A stretch of 29,405 bases of DNA from Chara braunii (GCA_003427395.1 BFEA01000078.1:3400971-3430375), one strand, 5' to 3'; counted from the first letter of the stretch, positions 1 through 9,840 are shown. Numbers and translations are program-made. The notes: generated by a model from the letters alone, not told the origin.

Positions 1-27
1 ATCAATCAATCAATCAATCAATCAATC

Positions 28-66
<39 letters not shown>
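1..66. repeat. (ATCA)n microsatellite
   Basis: Tandem ATCA/AATC tetranucleotide running from the window edge, with one slipped unit near base 27. It may be the tail of an element outside the window. The complementary (ATTG)n tract recurs at 25893-26100. Confidence 0.95.
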
Positions 67-68
<2 letters not shown>

Positions 69-310
69 ATTTTTTTTTCTATTTTTTTTTTTTCTTTTTA
101 CATATAAAAAATCAGGCCCCCCCAAATTTTCGATTTTTTTTTTTTTTTTGTGCATAGGCCTGCTGCGGCCGACGTGCGCAGGCCAACGGCGCGCGCAGAT
201 TTTGAGGGCGCGCGGCCGTGAGCGGACTCGGCCGCGGGCCTGCGGCCTAGGATCCTTGCCGCGGACTCGGATCCTGCGGCCGCGGCCTAGGGTGCCACAT
301 AGCCTGGGGC
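67..310. repeat. T-rich block followed by GC-rich imperfect repeat
   Basis: Bases 67-158 are long T tracts broken by a short C run. Bases 159-310 switch abruptly to very GC-rich DNA in which a unit beginning gcggactcgg and ending gcggcctagg occurs twice (from about 212 and about 259). The ORFs crossing it are low-complexity and I do not consider them coding. Confidence 0.6.
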
Positions 311-410
311 AAGGTCCCACTTGCACGGATTAAGAGATTCATGCCGTTGATCTTTGCTATCTACGGTCAGTATCGCATAATAATTCGTTTAAGTGAGACC
401 TAGCCCCTGT

Positions 411-455
411 TTTCTTTTTTCCTTTTTTTTTTTTTTGTTTTTTTTTTTGTTTTTG
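411..455 (-). other. LINE 3' poly(A) tail
   Basis: On the plus strand this is a run of T with a few interrupting C and G bases. It directly follows the 3' untranslated region of the minus-strand LINE, so it marks the 3' terminus of the insertion. Confidence 0.8.
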
Positions 456-718
456 GAAAGCAAGTAATCCATTAACAAAAACCCATAGGACGAGGCCGGG
501 GACCTTACAATTCAACCCGGGGTTATCCTGGCAGCCTCAGCCAGTTTCGCTTACGAACCGAGCTCCCTTAATGTCCAGATACCACATCCTAACTCAATTC
601 ATAGCTGGAAACCGGGTCCAGCGTCCCGTCCTACTCGCTAGGCTTTCCAAAAAAGCTCTTGAAGCACAAAGAAAAAAGAGGGACTGAGACCGAAAATAGA
701 TTTCTTCTCCAAGTAGGC

Positions 719-3700
719 TCAGTCATGAGTATCCTTCAACCAAGTGCAAAATAAAAATCGACCCTCCGTGTTTAACATGGCTAATCCGGTATGACAGGCC
801 CAGGTTTTGCTGAACCAGATTAAGTTCCTTCTTTGCCAGTCCGCCTGAATGATCCTTCTGAGAATTTGCTTGGTTAGACGACGTTGATGTCTTGATACAA
901 TATCTTCACCCCTGAACACTCTAGCATTCCTTGCTGCCCAAATAACTTTCATTACAGCTCCTCTGCAGCAAAGTGCTACGTAACCCCAACCCACTGAGTA
1001 GCTTTTATCTGCTGGGAGAATTTCTGTAAGCATCCAAGAGTCAGTCCATTCCAAAGCCCCTTCTGTCATTGCCTCCCAGTGATGTTTCCACCACATCAGC
1101 AGTTCGTTTGCCAGAGGACAGCACAACCATAAGTGGAGCATATTTTCCCAACCTTAATTACATCTCAAACATCGGGTGTCAATGTCTCGACCTCTTGAAG
1201 AAAACCATGTTGCTTTTGCCATCACCAACAAGGGCTGAAGCCACATCAAACTAGCTTGCTTCTGGACTGGGTACTTGATGAGTGCTTTCCATAATTTGCC
1301 TAAACCCCGTGGTGCTACGTCTGACAATTGGTGAAACTCAGCCCTCCTCGTAGCCAGCTTCAACGAGGTGTTCTGAATTTGTTTTTGCAAAACCTGTACT
1401 CCTAGCTTGGGACGATATTGGACCAAAGGTACTACTTTCTCACGAACTTCCAACCCTTCCCAACCCAGTAACAGAGGTTCCACTGAAAAATTGCTTGTTG
1501 CTCCCAACAATATAGCGGAAGACTGTCGTCCATTACGTACATTTTCCAAAACTCGTACCTCCAACAATTCTTTTGTGGAGTCTAACCAATAGTTATCATC
1601 ATTCAGGGACAGAGTGCCGTATCTTCCGATTCCCTGGGACAGTTTCCACTTTTGCACCCTCATTCCAGAGGCTAGGTCTGGTCCCAAGACCTTAAAGACT
1701 TCAGATTGATGATCGTCCCTTGTAAGCCAAGTGCCTGACAAGTGTTCCGCATCTGGTTGCAGGATATTCACCCAGGCTAGAGGGATGGCTTCCTTCAACT
1801 CTGTAAAGTGGGCTTGTATTCTATGTAGTCTCGGTAGGCGCCTTCTAAGATAGGAAAGATCTAAAAAGGACGAGCTTCCCAAATCCCAGATGTCCTTAAT
1901 CTGAATCACTCCTTTCTTAATCCAACTAAGTCCAAAGTTACTTGCAGCCTCCACGGCAGAGAACAGGGCCCCATCCTGTTTTCGGATACAATTATTTTCA
2001 AACAGGACTTGATTGAGGACCTCCAGCTTCGTCGCGGGCGCCCAACTATTGCGAGGGCGCAACATACTCCAGGCTGCAAGAATATTTCTCCATACTTTGG
2101 ACTGAGGTCTTCGACTGCAAAACGATGGGATAGTCATACAGATCCACACCCTGGAGTGATCCTGCAGCTCCCATTCATTACCCAGAATGTACTACGCCAA
2201 CTCCTTCCAAGTTTTAAGTACCACATCAGTCATGGCTTTAATTGGCCATTTGGACAAGAGAGCGGTGTTCTGCTGCCGGGGGTCAAGGATCCCTAGACCT
2301 CCCTTCTTCCTTGGGGTAGCCACCACCTCCCATGCCACCTTTGACAAGCAGCCCTGATCCACTGTGGCATCTGGCTTCCACAAATACCTGGTAGCGGCCT
2401 TCTTTATTTTCTTGTATGCAGTGTCACTCAAAGCGTGAATCGTAAGTGGGAACCAGAGCAACGAAAAAGCTGCAGCCGAAATCACCAGGGCTCTCCCAAA
2501 AAGCGAGAGCCTAGTCCGCCGTTCCCAGCCAGCAATTCGTGCCAAAACTTTATCCACTAGCAGATTATCTTGCACTTTCTCACAATTAGATAATGACACT
2601 TGCAGGCCCAGAAATCTTTCTGAGGAGTTAGTCGGAACACGCCTCAGTCCCCAATCCACTCGAATTTCAAACAAAGGGGAGAGGAAAAACACTGATTTAT
2701 CCCAGTTTATGGAGGCTTCTGACAAAACACAGTACTTATCTAACACTTTACGCAGTTCCAATAACGAACTTGGCGTATTATTGTTGACAATCGTTAAATC
2801 ATCAGCTATTGCCTCACCTTTCCAGTGCACAGTGGGGGAAAGGCGCAGACCCTTAATTTGAGGGTTGTGTCTAATGTTGGCCTGTAAAATTTCCAGTAGA
2901 AGGACAAAGATCAAGGGTGCCAAAGGACATCCCTGGCGCAAGGAACGAGTCAAGGGAAAGGTTTCAGATTGGAGGCCATTCACTAGCATTGTTGTTGTTG
3001 CCCTTGAGTACATCGCTTTAACCCATGTCATGAAGTGGGCTCCAAAGCCCAACATTATCAGGGAGGTATTTACGAAGGCCCACCCCACCTTATCGTAGGC
3101 CTTTTTCATATCCAGTATAAGAATGGTCACCTCTCTTTTTTCTTTCACAATTACTTCTAACGCTTGCACCGTCGACAAGATATTATGAAATATTGATCTT
3201 CCCTGAATGAAGGCACCCTGTTCCCTTCCCACCACCTCGAGAAGGATGTCGGCCAGTCTCAACACTAACACTTTTGCCAACAACTTGTAGGATACATTTA
3301 GGATCGAAATCGGTCTCAAATTGCGAATGTCTCGCCTGTTCCCTTTTTTGTATAGCAGGGAGATCATTCCGTTAACCATCCCTTTTGTAAGCGTGCCCGT
3401 ATGTCGTGAATCGTTGAATATGTCGCAGAAGAACTGTGCAAAAACCTCCCACGAGGAGAGAAAGAACTCTATGGGTAGTCCGTCAGGCCCCGGGCATTTG
3501 CCTTTGGCCATACGGTGAGCCGCACGAGTAACTTCCTCTACTGAAATGGGTTCATCCAAGGTCCGACACCTCGACTGGGTGATTGGCCTTAGCGGGCAGT
3601 CCCAGTAGGAATGACATTCCGCCAAGTTAGTGTCAAAAGAATCGAACGGCCTTCTAGAAGCCACTATATCCCTAAAATAGTTCATCGCATACGCACGTAG

Positions 3701-4952
3701 ATCTAAAGTTCTAATAGCTGGAGGGGCGTTCAGGGCAAAAGGGTGGGACAGTTCTCTCAAAACTGGTCTAGATCTGCTCAGGATCAACGACCTGAACGTG
3801 TCTTTGGTCATTCTGTCCAAGCCCACAATTCCTTTAACCTTCAGCCACTCCTCCCATGTTGCATGCTTTTGAATTTCTAGAGCCTCTAATTTCTTTAAGG
3901 CTTCGGCTCTCTTCTCAGACCAATAGTACTCCAGGAAGGGGTCATCCCTTGCAAATGCATTCGCTTGAGCAATCTCGTCCCGCAACTGTTTCTCCTTCCA
4001 ACTGGGAGCAGTTGCTTTCATCCGAGAGAATTCCATCATCGCTGACTGTAGAATCCCTATACCTGTGTCCACCCACTCTTCGGGGTCCTCAAACAACTCC
4101 TTTGCTAGGAGCCAATCTTTCATTTGTTTTTCGACCCACTGAGATATCCCTGGATCCTTTAGGATAGAGACATTCAATCTGAAAGGTGGTCTATGTTTGT
4201 CCACTTCGTCCTTAGCTAAGACCTGCATTACCACCGGTAAGTGGTTAGACATTGAGGCGATAGAGACCTCTACAGCCGTGCAACGGTTTCATGGGTCTCC
4301 TCTGGCCAGAATAAAGTCCAGACGTCTTTTCGGGCGAGGAGCATTGGGCGAGGGCCGAGGGCCCTGCCATGTAAAACCGTGTGAGTCTGGGTTCAACGTT
4401 CTATAAGCATCCGACAGATTATGAGATTCCATGAAGGAGTTAAGAACTAACGCGTCCTCTCTTATTGGAAAGATGTTAGGGGAATCCAAACCCGGATTCA
4501 GTGTGCAGTTCCAGTCCCCTAACAGCAGGAGGTTTTCCGTGTCAAGGATAACTTTTGGCAGGTCAGCGAAAATTAATCCTCCTGGAATAGTTCACTGGGG
4601 CATAGACAGAAACAATAGCCCAATCTTCCTCCGCTACCGCCAACTTTATCCATGCCCAGCGGTCCTCCGTATCAGCACAGGAATCAATAACTTCAACTTC
4701 CAGGTTTCTATCTATTAAAACAACAACTCCCCCTTTAGTTCCATCCGCAGGAGCCAATATTTGCGGCCCTCTCCACCAATTAGCGATGTCCAACATTTTA
4801 TCTGGACCTATTTTGGTTTCCTGTAGACAGATTATGTGGATGTGCTCATTGTAAGCCCAGGAGGACAGTTGCTGTCTCTTATACTGATCATCCTGATCCC
4901 CAAGCCCGCGAACATTCCAGCTAGCAAGATTAATTTTATTCGGTAATACCAT
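719..4952 (-). pseudogene. LINE ORF2: endonuclease / reverse transcriptase / zf-RVT, broken
   Basis: Translated ORF2 would nick DNA and copy LINE RNA at the target. The likely start is the ATG at 4952, since the reading upstream to 4970 begins with GTG. Endonuclease motifs seen: SWNVRGL, LQETK, SVYAPV and LLLLGDWN; the final motif reads SNH where the family has SDH. RT motifs seen: LRPISILN, GAFIQGRS, LDMKKAYDKVGW, LRQGCPLAPL and AIADDL (the two Asp codons at about 2798-2803). The C-terminus has CLRC, then LWLCC and VIWAARNARVF, like zf-RVT. Lesions: a frameshift near 4565-4575 and in-frame stops at 4289-4291, 2192-2194 and 1154-1156. The reading frame is otherwise continuous from 4489 to the stop at 719, so few mutations have accumulated. 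Confidence 0.92.
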
Positions 4953-5101
4953 TGCCGGAGGATGAGTCACTCAGGGGTTGGATGTGGTTACTCTGAAGTG
5001 TTTTGTCCCCTGCTGCGGGGCTTAATTCGGTGTGAAGCTCACCCACTGAGAAATGGAGATTATTCCCTATTCTCCTTTTGGGCCACTCAGTCATTTCCTT
5101 G

Positions 5102-5660
5102 TCTGCAGATCAGGCCTCACTTCTTAGGCCACTTTCTTCTCTAATCCGGAGTGCCTGACCTGAGCTTCGGACTTCAGTGTGTTCAAACCGTCTTGGGGAG
5201 GGGGTTGCTTGCAAGGGCGACTTAAGTGTTGGGCTAGGCGGAGAGCCAGGGGGGGGGGACATTCCGTCCCCGACTTTCTCCCTGTTTTCCGGACCTTTTT
5301 TTGGATCTCCCTTGCCTTCCAGCAAACCTGCTCCCTTTTCTATCAGAGAACCCCTACCATGTTCCTGTGCGGAAGCCACAATCACTTCCTGATCTGCAGG
5401 ACGGGCCTCTCTTCTTAGGCCACCTTCCTCTTCAATCCGGGGTGCCTGGCCTGTGCTTCGGACTTCAGTTCGTTCAGACCGTTTTGGGGAGGGGGTTGCT
5501 TGCGAGGGCGACTTGAGTGTTGGACTGGGCTGCGAGCCAGGGGGGGGAACATTCTGTCCCCGACTTTCTCCCAGTTTTCCGGACCTTTTTTAGGATCTCC
5601 CTTGTCCTCAAGCAAGCCTGCTTCCTTCTCTGTCAGAGAGCCATTACCGTGTTCTGATGA
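5102..5660 (-). repeat. Tandem duplication of the ORF1 3' end (about 291-bp unit)
   Basis: Bases 5102-5370 repeat 5393-5660 at an offset of about 291 bp with scattered substitutions and small indels, for example in the G run. The upstream copy (in minus-strand sense) encodes the end of ORF1. The second copy sits in the ORF1-ORF2 spacer and still carries the matching stop region near 5124. Its reading frame relative to ORF1 has slipped, so it is not a simple extension of the protein. Confidence 0.85.
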
Positions 5661-6947
5661 GTCGTCCACATTTACCGAGGAACTAATCTTTTGATTACGC
5701 CTCCACACTTTGGGGGCCACTTTTTTCTCCTTCCTCTTTTTGACGGCCGCTTTCTTGTTCCTTTGCTTCTCCTTTGGTAGTGGTTTTAACAGTGCATCTT
5801 TGTAGGGGGACACATGCCTCATTTCGACATCTTTCGATTGCCCCTCCGGTGAGGGATCCCCACCTGTTTCTTTCCCTTGTTCCCTGTCAGCTGGCTTTTG
5901 TCCCGCTTCCTCCGTCTCCTTTCCACCCTCAGAACCATCCCCTAACGAGCGGGGGTCTGGCCAGCCACCATCCGTTTCCTTCCGCCCCTCATCCCTCCCT
6001 TCGTCCGACCTCTTCTGACCCGGCCCCTCCTTATCCGAAAGAACGGAGCCACTCGCGTCATTATCCTTAGCTAAACTGGGTGCTGGATTCGGGTTGTCAG
6101 CCGCTTCTGGCTGATTCTGATTTGTTTTTGCAGGGCAGGAGTCATCCTCTTCCGAGTGAAAGTGCTGTCTACACACTTTACGCCACGGTGTTTGAGCGTG
6201 CACGACTTCGATTTCTACATACCCTCCTACTCCCATGTCTATTATTAAATAGGGTTTGTACCGGAAGCGGGCCGCAGGTTCGAGATAGAACCGAACGTTC
6301 TTCAGTTCGGGGGAAGTTGGTTCCGAATACGTTTCACGCTTTATCACAATTGTCCCAAACGCCTGTTTGACAGCTGCGGCTAAGTATGGTAGCGCCGCCA
6401 CTGGGACGTACATACAACGTACCCAGAAGAACTTGTATCTGTGTGCTTCCCGCCACTCGAACAACTCATTCTCCGACATCCATGTACGAAAAGAAATAGA
6501 ATACGTCTTCCGATCTAAAATAATTTTATCCTCCCTCTTCAAGAGCATCCATTCTGCAATTTTTGGGGAAGAGGCAACATACGTGACTAGATTGTAACCT
6601 TCATTGTGAAAGACTCCTCTCTTGGGGGGAGCATAGATTACCTTGCTTTTTGCCCACCCATTCTCATAAATACGGATAAGACGAATCTTCACTTTGATCG
6701 GCAAGGAAGAGGAGTCACTTCCAAAAGAGACGGCTACGGCATTTTCCCGGAGCCATTGTTCATGTATCCTGTAGTGGTCTGGGTTGACTACGACTCTAAC
6801 AAAGTCTTCCCCAGTCTCCACCTGACTGGACAAAAGCTCGTCAGGAAGGAGACCCTCGTTGTAGCAGTCCGACAGAATGCCTTTAATTCGGATGGTTTCG
6901 GCCTGCGACAAGGCTGGGGCTCCTTCATTAGTAACCACGACAGCCAT
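5415..6947 (-). CDS. LINE ORF1 protein (DUF4283-like nucleic-acid-binding protein)
   Basis: An open frame of 510 codons starting at ATG 6947. By family knowledge ORF1 proteins bind LINE RNA and form the ribonucleoprotein with ORF2. Residues about 120-250 fit the DUF4283-like RRM-type region: a block around SPKIAEWMLLKRED, then KFFWVRCMYVPVAALPYL and NVRFYLEP. A degenerate zinc knuckle follows at about 259-271 (C259, H264, C271); the cysteine usual just before C259 is missing (PWRKVC). Residues 275-430 are charged, low-complexity and rich in E, K, D, G and P, with a basic stretch KEKQRNKKAAVKKRKEKK. The last ~95 residues correspond to the tandemly duplicated segment. The frame has no stop, unlike ORF2, but 510 codons is short enough for that to be chance. 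Confidence 0.8.
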   Translation of the reverse strand: MAVVVTNEGAPALSQAETIRIKGILSDCYNEGLLPDELLSSQVETGEDFVRVVVNPDHYRIHEQWLRENAVAVSFGSDSSSLPIKVKIRLIRIYENGWAKSKVIYAPPKRGVFHNEGYNLVTYVASSPKIAEWMLLKREDKIILDRKTYSISFRTWMSENELFEWREAHRYKFFWVRCMYVPVAALPYLAAAVKQAFGTIVIKRETYSEPTSPELKNVRFYLEPAARFRYKPYLIIDMGVGGYVEIEVVHAQTPWRKVCRQHFHSEEDDSCPAKTNQNQPEAADNPNPAPSLAKDNDASGSVLSDKEGPGQKRSDEGRDEGRKETDGGWPDPRSLGDGSEGGKETEEAGQKPADREQGKETGGDPSPEGQSKDVEMRHVSPYKDALLKPLPKEKQRNKKAAVKKRKEKKVAPKVWRRNQKISSSVNVDDSSEHGNGSLTEKEAGLLEDKGDPKKGPENWEKVGDRMFPPLARSPVQHSSRPRKQPPPQNGLNELKSEAQARHPGLKRKVA

Positions 6948-7000
6948 GACGTCTCAACAACGGGGAAACGATAAGTCAAAAGTCAAAGGACCCTAACCTA

Positions 7001-8047
7001 ATTTAAGACGACAAAAAACAATCACAAAGGAAATACCTACAGCCTCAATAAACCAGGAAGAAATCGGGTAAAAACCAATCCCCAATGAAGGAAAAAACGA
7101 GATTACCCCTTTGTTCCCATGCTTGAGTGCGCTTCCTGATTCATAAGCTGCTGGCGACACTTCTTGAGAAAACTGGTAAAGAAGCGCTGACCGACCGATC
7201 GTCCATTTGCAAGAATCTCGCAGCTGGAGATAGGCGCCATAACTTACGAGTGCAAATCAATTTCACAGACGGCCATGCCACAACCCTCCTCCCCTTCTCC
7301 TCCCTTCCTCCCTTCCCGTGTAGATGTAAGACATCTCAATTACACCCATCAACCTCCGCCATCCACCTCAACCTTGCCCTACGCTGCCTCCCGTCCTAAT
7401 CGTGCTTAAGCGAAAGCGCCGCCGAGGCGACGCTTAGCGCACCGGTACCCCGCCTCCGGTTTCCTTTCCTTTTGTTTTTGTTGTTTAGAGTGACTGTCTC
7501 TTGGACGATTTCTGTGTAACAGTTCGTGCGTGCCCTCCTTGGGGAACGACCGTCCTAACACATTGATTGATATAGATTCCACTGCCCTGTTCCAAGCCCC
7601 GGCGGGCCGGCTGTTGTTGGACTCGCCGCACCACTCAGGAAAAAGTGACCATTTTGGTGAGCTGTCATAGAATTTCAAGAGCCCTCATTTTGGGGGATTT
7701 CCGCCATCTGCGACACAGACTCTCCAACAGGTCTCTGTCGACAGTTGCCCCCGGGTAACGGTCAGGGGATCCCAGTGGAATGGAGAAACTACGGTAGTGT
7801 GGGAGACAACCACAGGCCAACTCCTGAAAGCAAGAGAGTTTTTCGGTGGACGGACAATGGGCTGCCAAATGGGGAAATGCATACAAAGGTCTCGTCGGGG
7901 GGGAAGATTTACATTTTTTCCCTTGTAAAAAAAAATAAAAAAAAATCCCTTGTTATTTGTGCTTGTCATCCTCCCAACAGATTCAGCCTGTTGGACTCCT
8001 CTGAAGGCAACTGGTGCAGAAATGCATCCACATGATGCATGCCGATT
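7001..8047. other. Possible LINE 5' UTR and unassigned DNA
   Basis: Nothing coding is convincing here. The first few hundred bases may be the LINE 5' untranslated region. An A-rich tract lies at 7928-7948. Short ORFs on both strands have no recognisable motifs. Confidence 0.4.
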
Positions 8048-8186
8048 GCTTTTTTGATTTCCCATCCGTTTGTAGACGGGCTACGACGTTCAATATATCA
8101 TCACTGAGCTGACCCTGCCCATCTGGATTTGAACTCAGGACTGCATTTCATCAGTTCACAGGTCCACCGAATGAGCCAGGCCCCTT
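8048..8186 (-). mobile_element. Possible tRNA-derived SINE
   Basis: On the minus strand a box-A-like motif TGGCTCATTCGG (plus 8167-8178) is followed about 43 bases later by a box-B-like motif AGTTCAAATCC (plus 8125-8135), the spacing of an internal RNA polymerase III promoter. The stems do not fold into a proper tRNA cloverleaf, so it is not an intact tRNA gene. A T run at 8049-8055 on the plus strand could be the A-rich tail of the minus-strand element. No target duplication was found. Confidence 0.45.
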
Positions 8187-8217
8187 GTGGTTTGTTTATT
8201 TGTCTTTGGCTCATTCG
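8168..8217. repeat. 11-bp perfect inverted repeat
   Basis: cgaatgagcca (8168-8178) and tggctcattcg (8207-8217) are exact reverse complements separated by 28 bp. The left arm overlaps the box-A-like motif of the candidate SINE. Confidence 0.8.
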
Positions 8218-8219
8218 CA

Positions 8220-8281
8220 GTGAAGTCTCACCTACGTGATCAATGGCAAGAGGCGAAGAATTACCGTAGGCGAGACCTCAC
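8220..8281. repeat. 17-bp imperfect inverted repeat
   Basis: gtgaagtctcacctacg (8220-8236) pairs with cgtaggcgagacctcac (8265-8281) at 15 of 17 positions, with a 28-bp loop. It could be a very small foldback element; no target duplication is evident. Confidence 0.7.
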
Positions 8282-8294
8282 CCCCGTACTCTAA

Positions 8295-8411
8295 GCGCCT
8301 CGCCACACCACTCTCGAAATGTGAAAAAAGACTAAAATGTGACGGGTGCATCTGGCCAGGTTCTAAGGCCTGGGGAAGTTTGCACATTCCGAGATTCGTG
8401 TGGCGATGCCC
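8295..8411. mobile_element. Harbinger/Tourist-like MITE, copy 1
   Basis: A 117-bp element with about 30-bp terminal inverted repeats: left GCGCCTCGCCACACCACTCT, right end read in reverse GGGCATCGCCACACGAATCT. It is flanked on both sides by TAA (8292-8294 and 8412-8414). A 3-bp TWA target duplication with termini beginning GGGC or GCGC is the signature of PIF/Harbinger-type (Tourist) MITEs. There is no coding capacity. It shares its interior (a stretch around GGGTGCATCTGG) with the neighbouring copy. Confidence 0.85.
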
Positions 8412-8447
8412 TAATTCCTTTGTACTTGTCCGTTTTTCAACGACTTA

Positions 8448-8571
8448 GGGCATCGCCACACCACTCTCGAGATGTGCAAAATGAGCATGAACTTCCCCAA
8501 TAACATGACCAGATGCACCCGCCACATTTTTGTCTTTTTGCCCATTTCGGGAGATTGGTGTGGCGAGGCCC
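8448..8571. mobile_element. Harbinger/Tourist-like MITE, copy 2 (inverted)
   Basis: A 124-bp element whose left end GGGCATCGCCACACCA matches the right end of copy 1 and whose right end, read in reverse, is GGGCCTCGCCACACCA, so it lies in the opposite orientation. It is flanked by TTA on both sides (8445-8447 and 8572-8574). Only 30 bp separate the two elements. Together they form a near-palindrome of about 280 bp. Confidence 0.85.
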
Positions 8572-8610
8572 TTATTTTGCTTGCCCTCGTCACCCGAGTC
8601 CAAACACATG

Positions 8611-8616
8611 TATAAA
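8611..8616 (+). promoter_or_regulatory. Candidate TATA box
   Basis: TATAAA at the start of tataaacccc, 37 bp downstream of the second MITE's target duplication and about 580 bp upstream of the DUF4360 start codon. It would place transcription start near 8640, with a long 5' leader that includes the tandem repeat. A second weaker candidate (ttataagc) lies at 8851. Confidence 0.35.
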
Positions 8617-8858
8617 CCCCACCGTCCCACTCATTCTAGGACGCAAATAGCGGGTCTTGCAGTCCCGTTTTCATAGACAAAATTAAGGACAGCCGAATCA
8701 GCCGATCAGAATCAGCCTGTCGCTCACTGGTGGCGCTTATCATTCTTATTGAGCATGCCAGTGTAGCGTGTTGTAGACTGAAGTACGGGCGATTGCTTGC
8801 TGGTTGTGGGTATCATTCAAAAAGATGGGGCATGGCAGTGAAGCGGTGGATTATAAGC

Positions 8859-9060
8859 GCGTCTAGCGCTTTGTAGAGCTTGCCAGGTGTAGAGGAGACG
8901 AGAGGAAGAGAGAGAAGAAGAAGGAGAGGACTGCGTGAGATCTCCTAGCGGGCGAGAGTAGTGCGCCTAGCGATTTGTTGAGCTTGCCAGGTGTAGAGGA
9001 GAAGAGAGGAAGAGAGAAGAAGACGGAGAGGACTGCGTGACATCTCGTAGCGGGTGTTGC
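8859..9060 (+). repeat. Tandem duplication, 104-bp unit
   Basis: 8859-8962 and 8963-9060 align at an offset of 104 bp. Both contain gcttgccaggtgtagaggag, a GA/AAG-rich stretch, ggactgcgtga and ctagcggg or gtagcggg. It lies in the presumed promoter or 5' leader of the downstream secreted-protein gene. Confidence 0.85.
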
Positions 9061-9103
9061 TACCGCGCCACGAGAGGAGTCGATCGTGTGGTGATCGCTG
9101 AGG

Positions 9104-9132
9104 TTTCTTTCTCTTGCAGTTTTTTTGTTTCA
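9104..9132 (+). other. Candidate 3' splice site in 5' leader
   Basis: A polypyrimidine stretch ending ttctcttgcag at about 9119, followed by a second ttttttgtttcag ending near 9132, resembles an intron acceptor before the start codon at 9193. A matching donor in the upstream repeats was not identified. Confidence 0.3.
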
Positions 9133-9192
9133 GAGACAGAGGAACACCCGGGAGGAAGCAAGACGAAGACTACGCCGCTCCAGGCCTGGAGG

Positions 9193-9840
9193 ATGACTAT
9201 GGCGGAACGCGCAACAGCGGCGGTGCGGAGAATGGCGGCGTCGCTGCTCATCGCGGCTGCGCTTCTGGGAGCATGCGTATGTGCGCAAGATGTTCCGCCC
9301 GAAGCCCGCATCGAATCCTTCACGTACAATGGCGCAGGCTGTCGCCAGGGTACCGCTGTGGGAGATATCAGCGTGGACGGACAGGCGCTGACGATAAAGT
9401 TCAGCGAGTTCGGCGTCTCTACAGACGAGCAGCTCGTTGGTAAACGCAAGTTCTGCCAGCTCAGCATCAAGGTTAATAGTCCGGCTGGCTGGAAGTACCG
9501 CTTGGACACAGTCACGCTCCTGGGCTACGCAAGACTCGATGCTAACGTCAAAAGCGTGCACAAGGTGACATGTTACCTCACGGGGACGCCGGGAATGAGT
9601 TCGTTCTTTGTCGAGAAGGAAGGGCCGCTGGACGACAACTACGAATATTCGGGTGCCTTCGACAATGAGACTTACAGCGTGTGCGGCCCAGGCGGAAACC
9701 TCAATTTGAAGATGGAGGTTCGGATCAACAATGACGCCGATCCTGCCGCAGAAGGAGTGATCGACGTGGATACGGCGGACTCTCAAGTTACTTTCGAACC
9801 CTCGCACGCGCTTTACGTGATCAAATTCACGCCGTGTTAG
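9193..9840 (+). CDS. Secreted DUF4360-type protein
   Basis: 215 codons in a single exon, ending TAG. The function of DUF4360 proteins is unknown; they are small secreted proteins. I chose ATG 9193 (9199 is equally possible) because it gives a clear signal peptide: basic RR at 12-13, hydrophobic AASLLIAAALLGACVCA, likely cleavage after A31. The open frame extends upstream to 9037 only through a GTG and would bury the signal. Family-like features: GAGCRQG around C50, FSEFGV, RKFCQLSIKV with C88, PAGWKY at 98-102, GYARLDANV, C127, CGPGGNLNLKMEV from C164, and a C-terminal KFTPC (C215). The five mature cysteines suggest disulfides, and N158-E-T is a glycosylation sequon. It is the only ordinary host gene I recognise here. 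Confidence 0.8.
   Translation: MTMAERATAAVRRMAASLLIAAALLGACVCAQDVPPEARIESFTYNGAGCRQGTAVGDISVDGQALTIKFSEFGVSTDEQLVGKRKFCQLSIKVNSPAGWKYRLDTVTLLGYARLDANVKSVHKVTCYLTGTPGMSSFFVEKEGPLDDNYEYSGAFDNETYSVCGPGGNLNLKMEVRINNDADPAAEGVIDVDTADSQVTFEPSHALYVIKFTPC

Larger units (their letters stand above)
411..7000 (-). mobile_element. L1-like LINE (non-LTR retrotransposon), inactive
   Basis: Reading the minus strand: a 5' untranslated region, ORF1 (5415-6947), a spacer of about 460 bp carrying a duplicated ORF1 tail, ORF2 (719-4952) with endonuclease then reverse transcriptase, a 3' untranslated region (456-718), and a poly(A) tail seen as poly(T) at 411-455. The order ORF1 with DUF4283-like fold, apurinic-type endonuclease, RT and zf-RVT-like tail is that of plant L1 elements. 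The tail fixes the 3' end. The 5' end lies somewhere beyond 6947, and 7000 is only a nominal limit. I found no matching target-site duplication. ORF2 carries several stops and a frameshift, so this copy cannot move by itself. Confidence 0.9.

Noticed and set aside
1-66. CRISPR-like array
   Set aside because: It is a simple tetranucleotide microsatellite with no spacers; the whole window is eukaryotic in character.
5415-6947. Intact ORF1 as evidence that the LINE is still functional
   Set aside because: ORF2 has three stops, a frameshift and an altered catalytic motif; with so few lesions, one open 510-codon frame is compatible with chance.
8110-8186. Functional tRNA gene on the minus strand
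   Set aside because: Box A and B resemble a tRNA, but the T and anticodon stems do not pair, so it is at most tRNA-derived.
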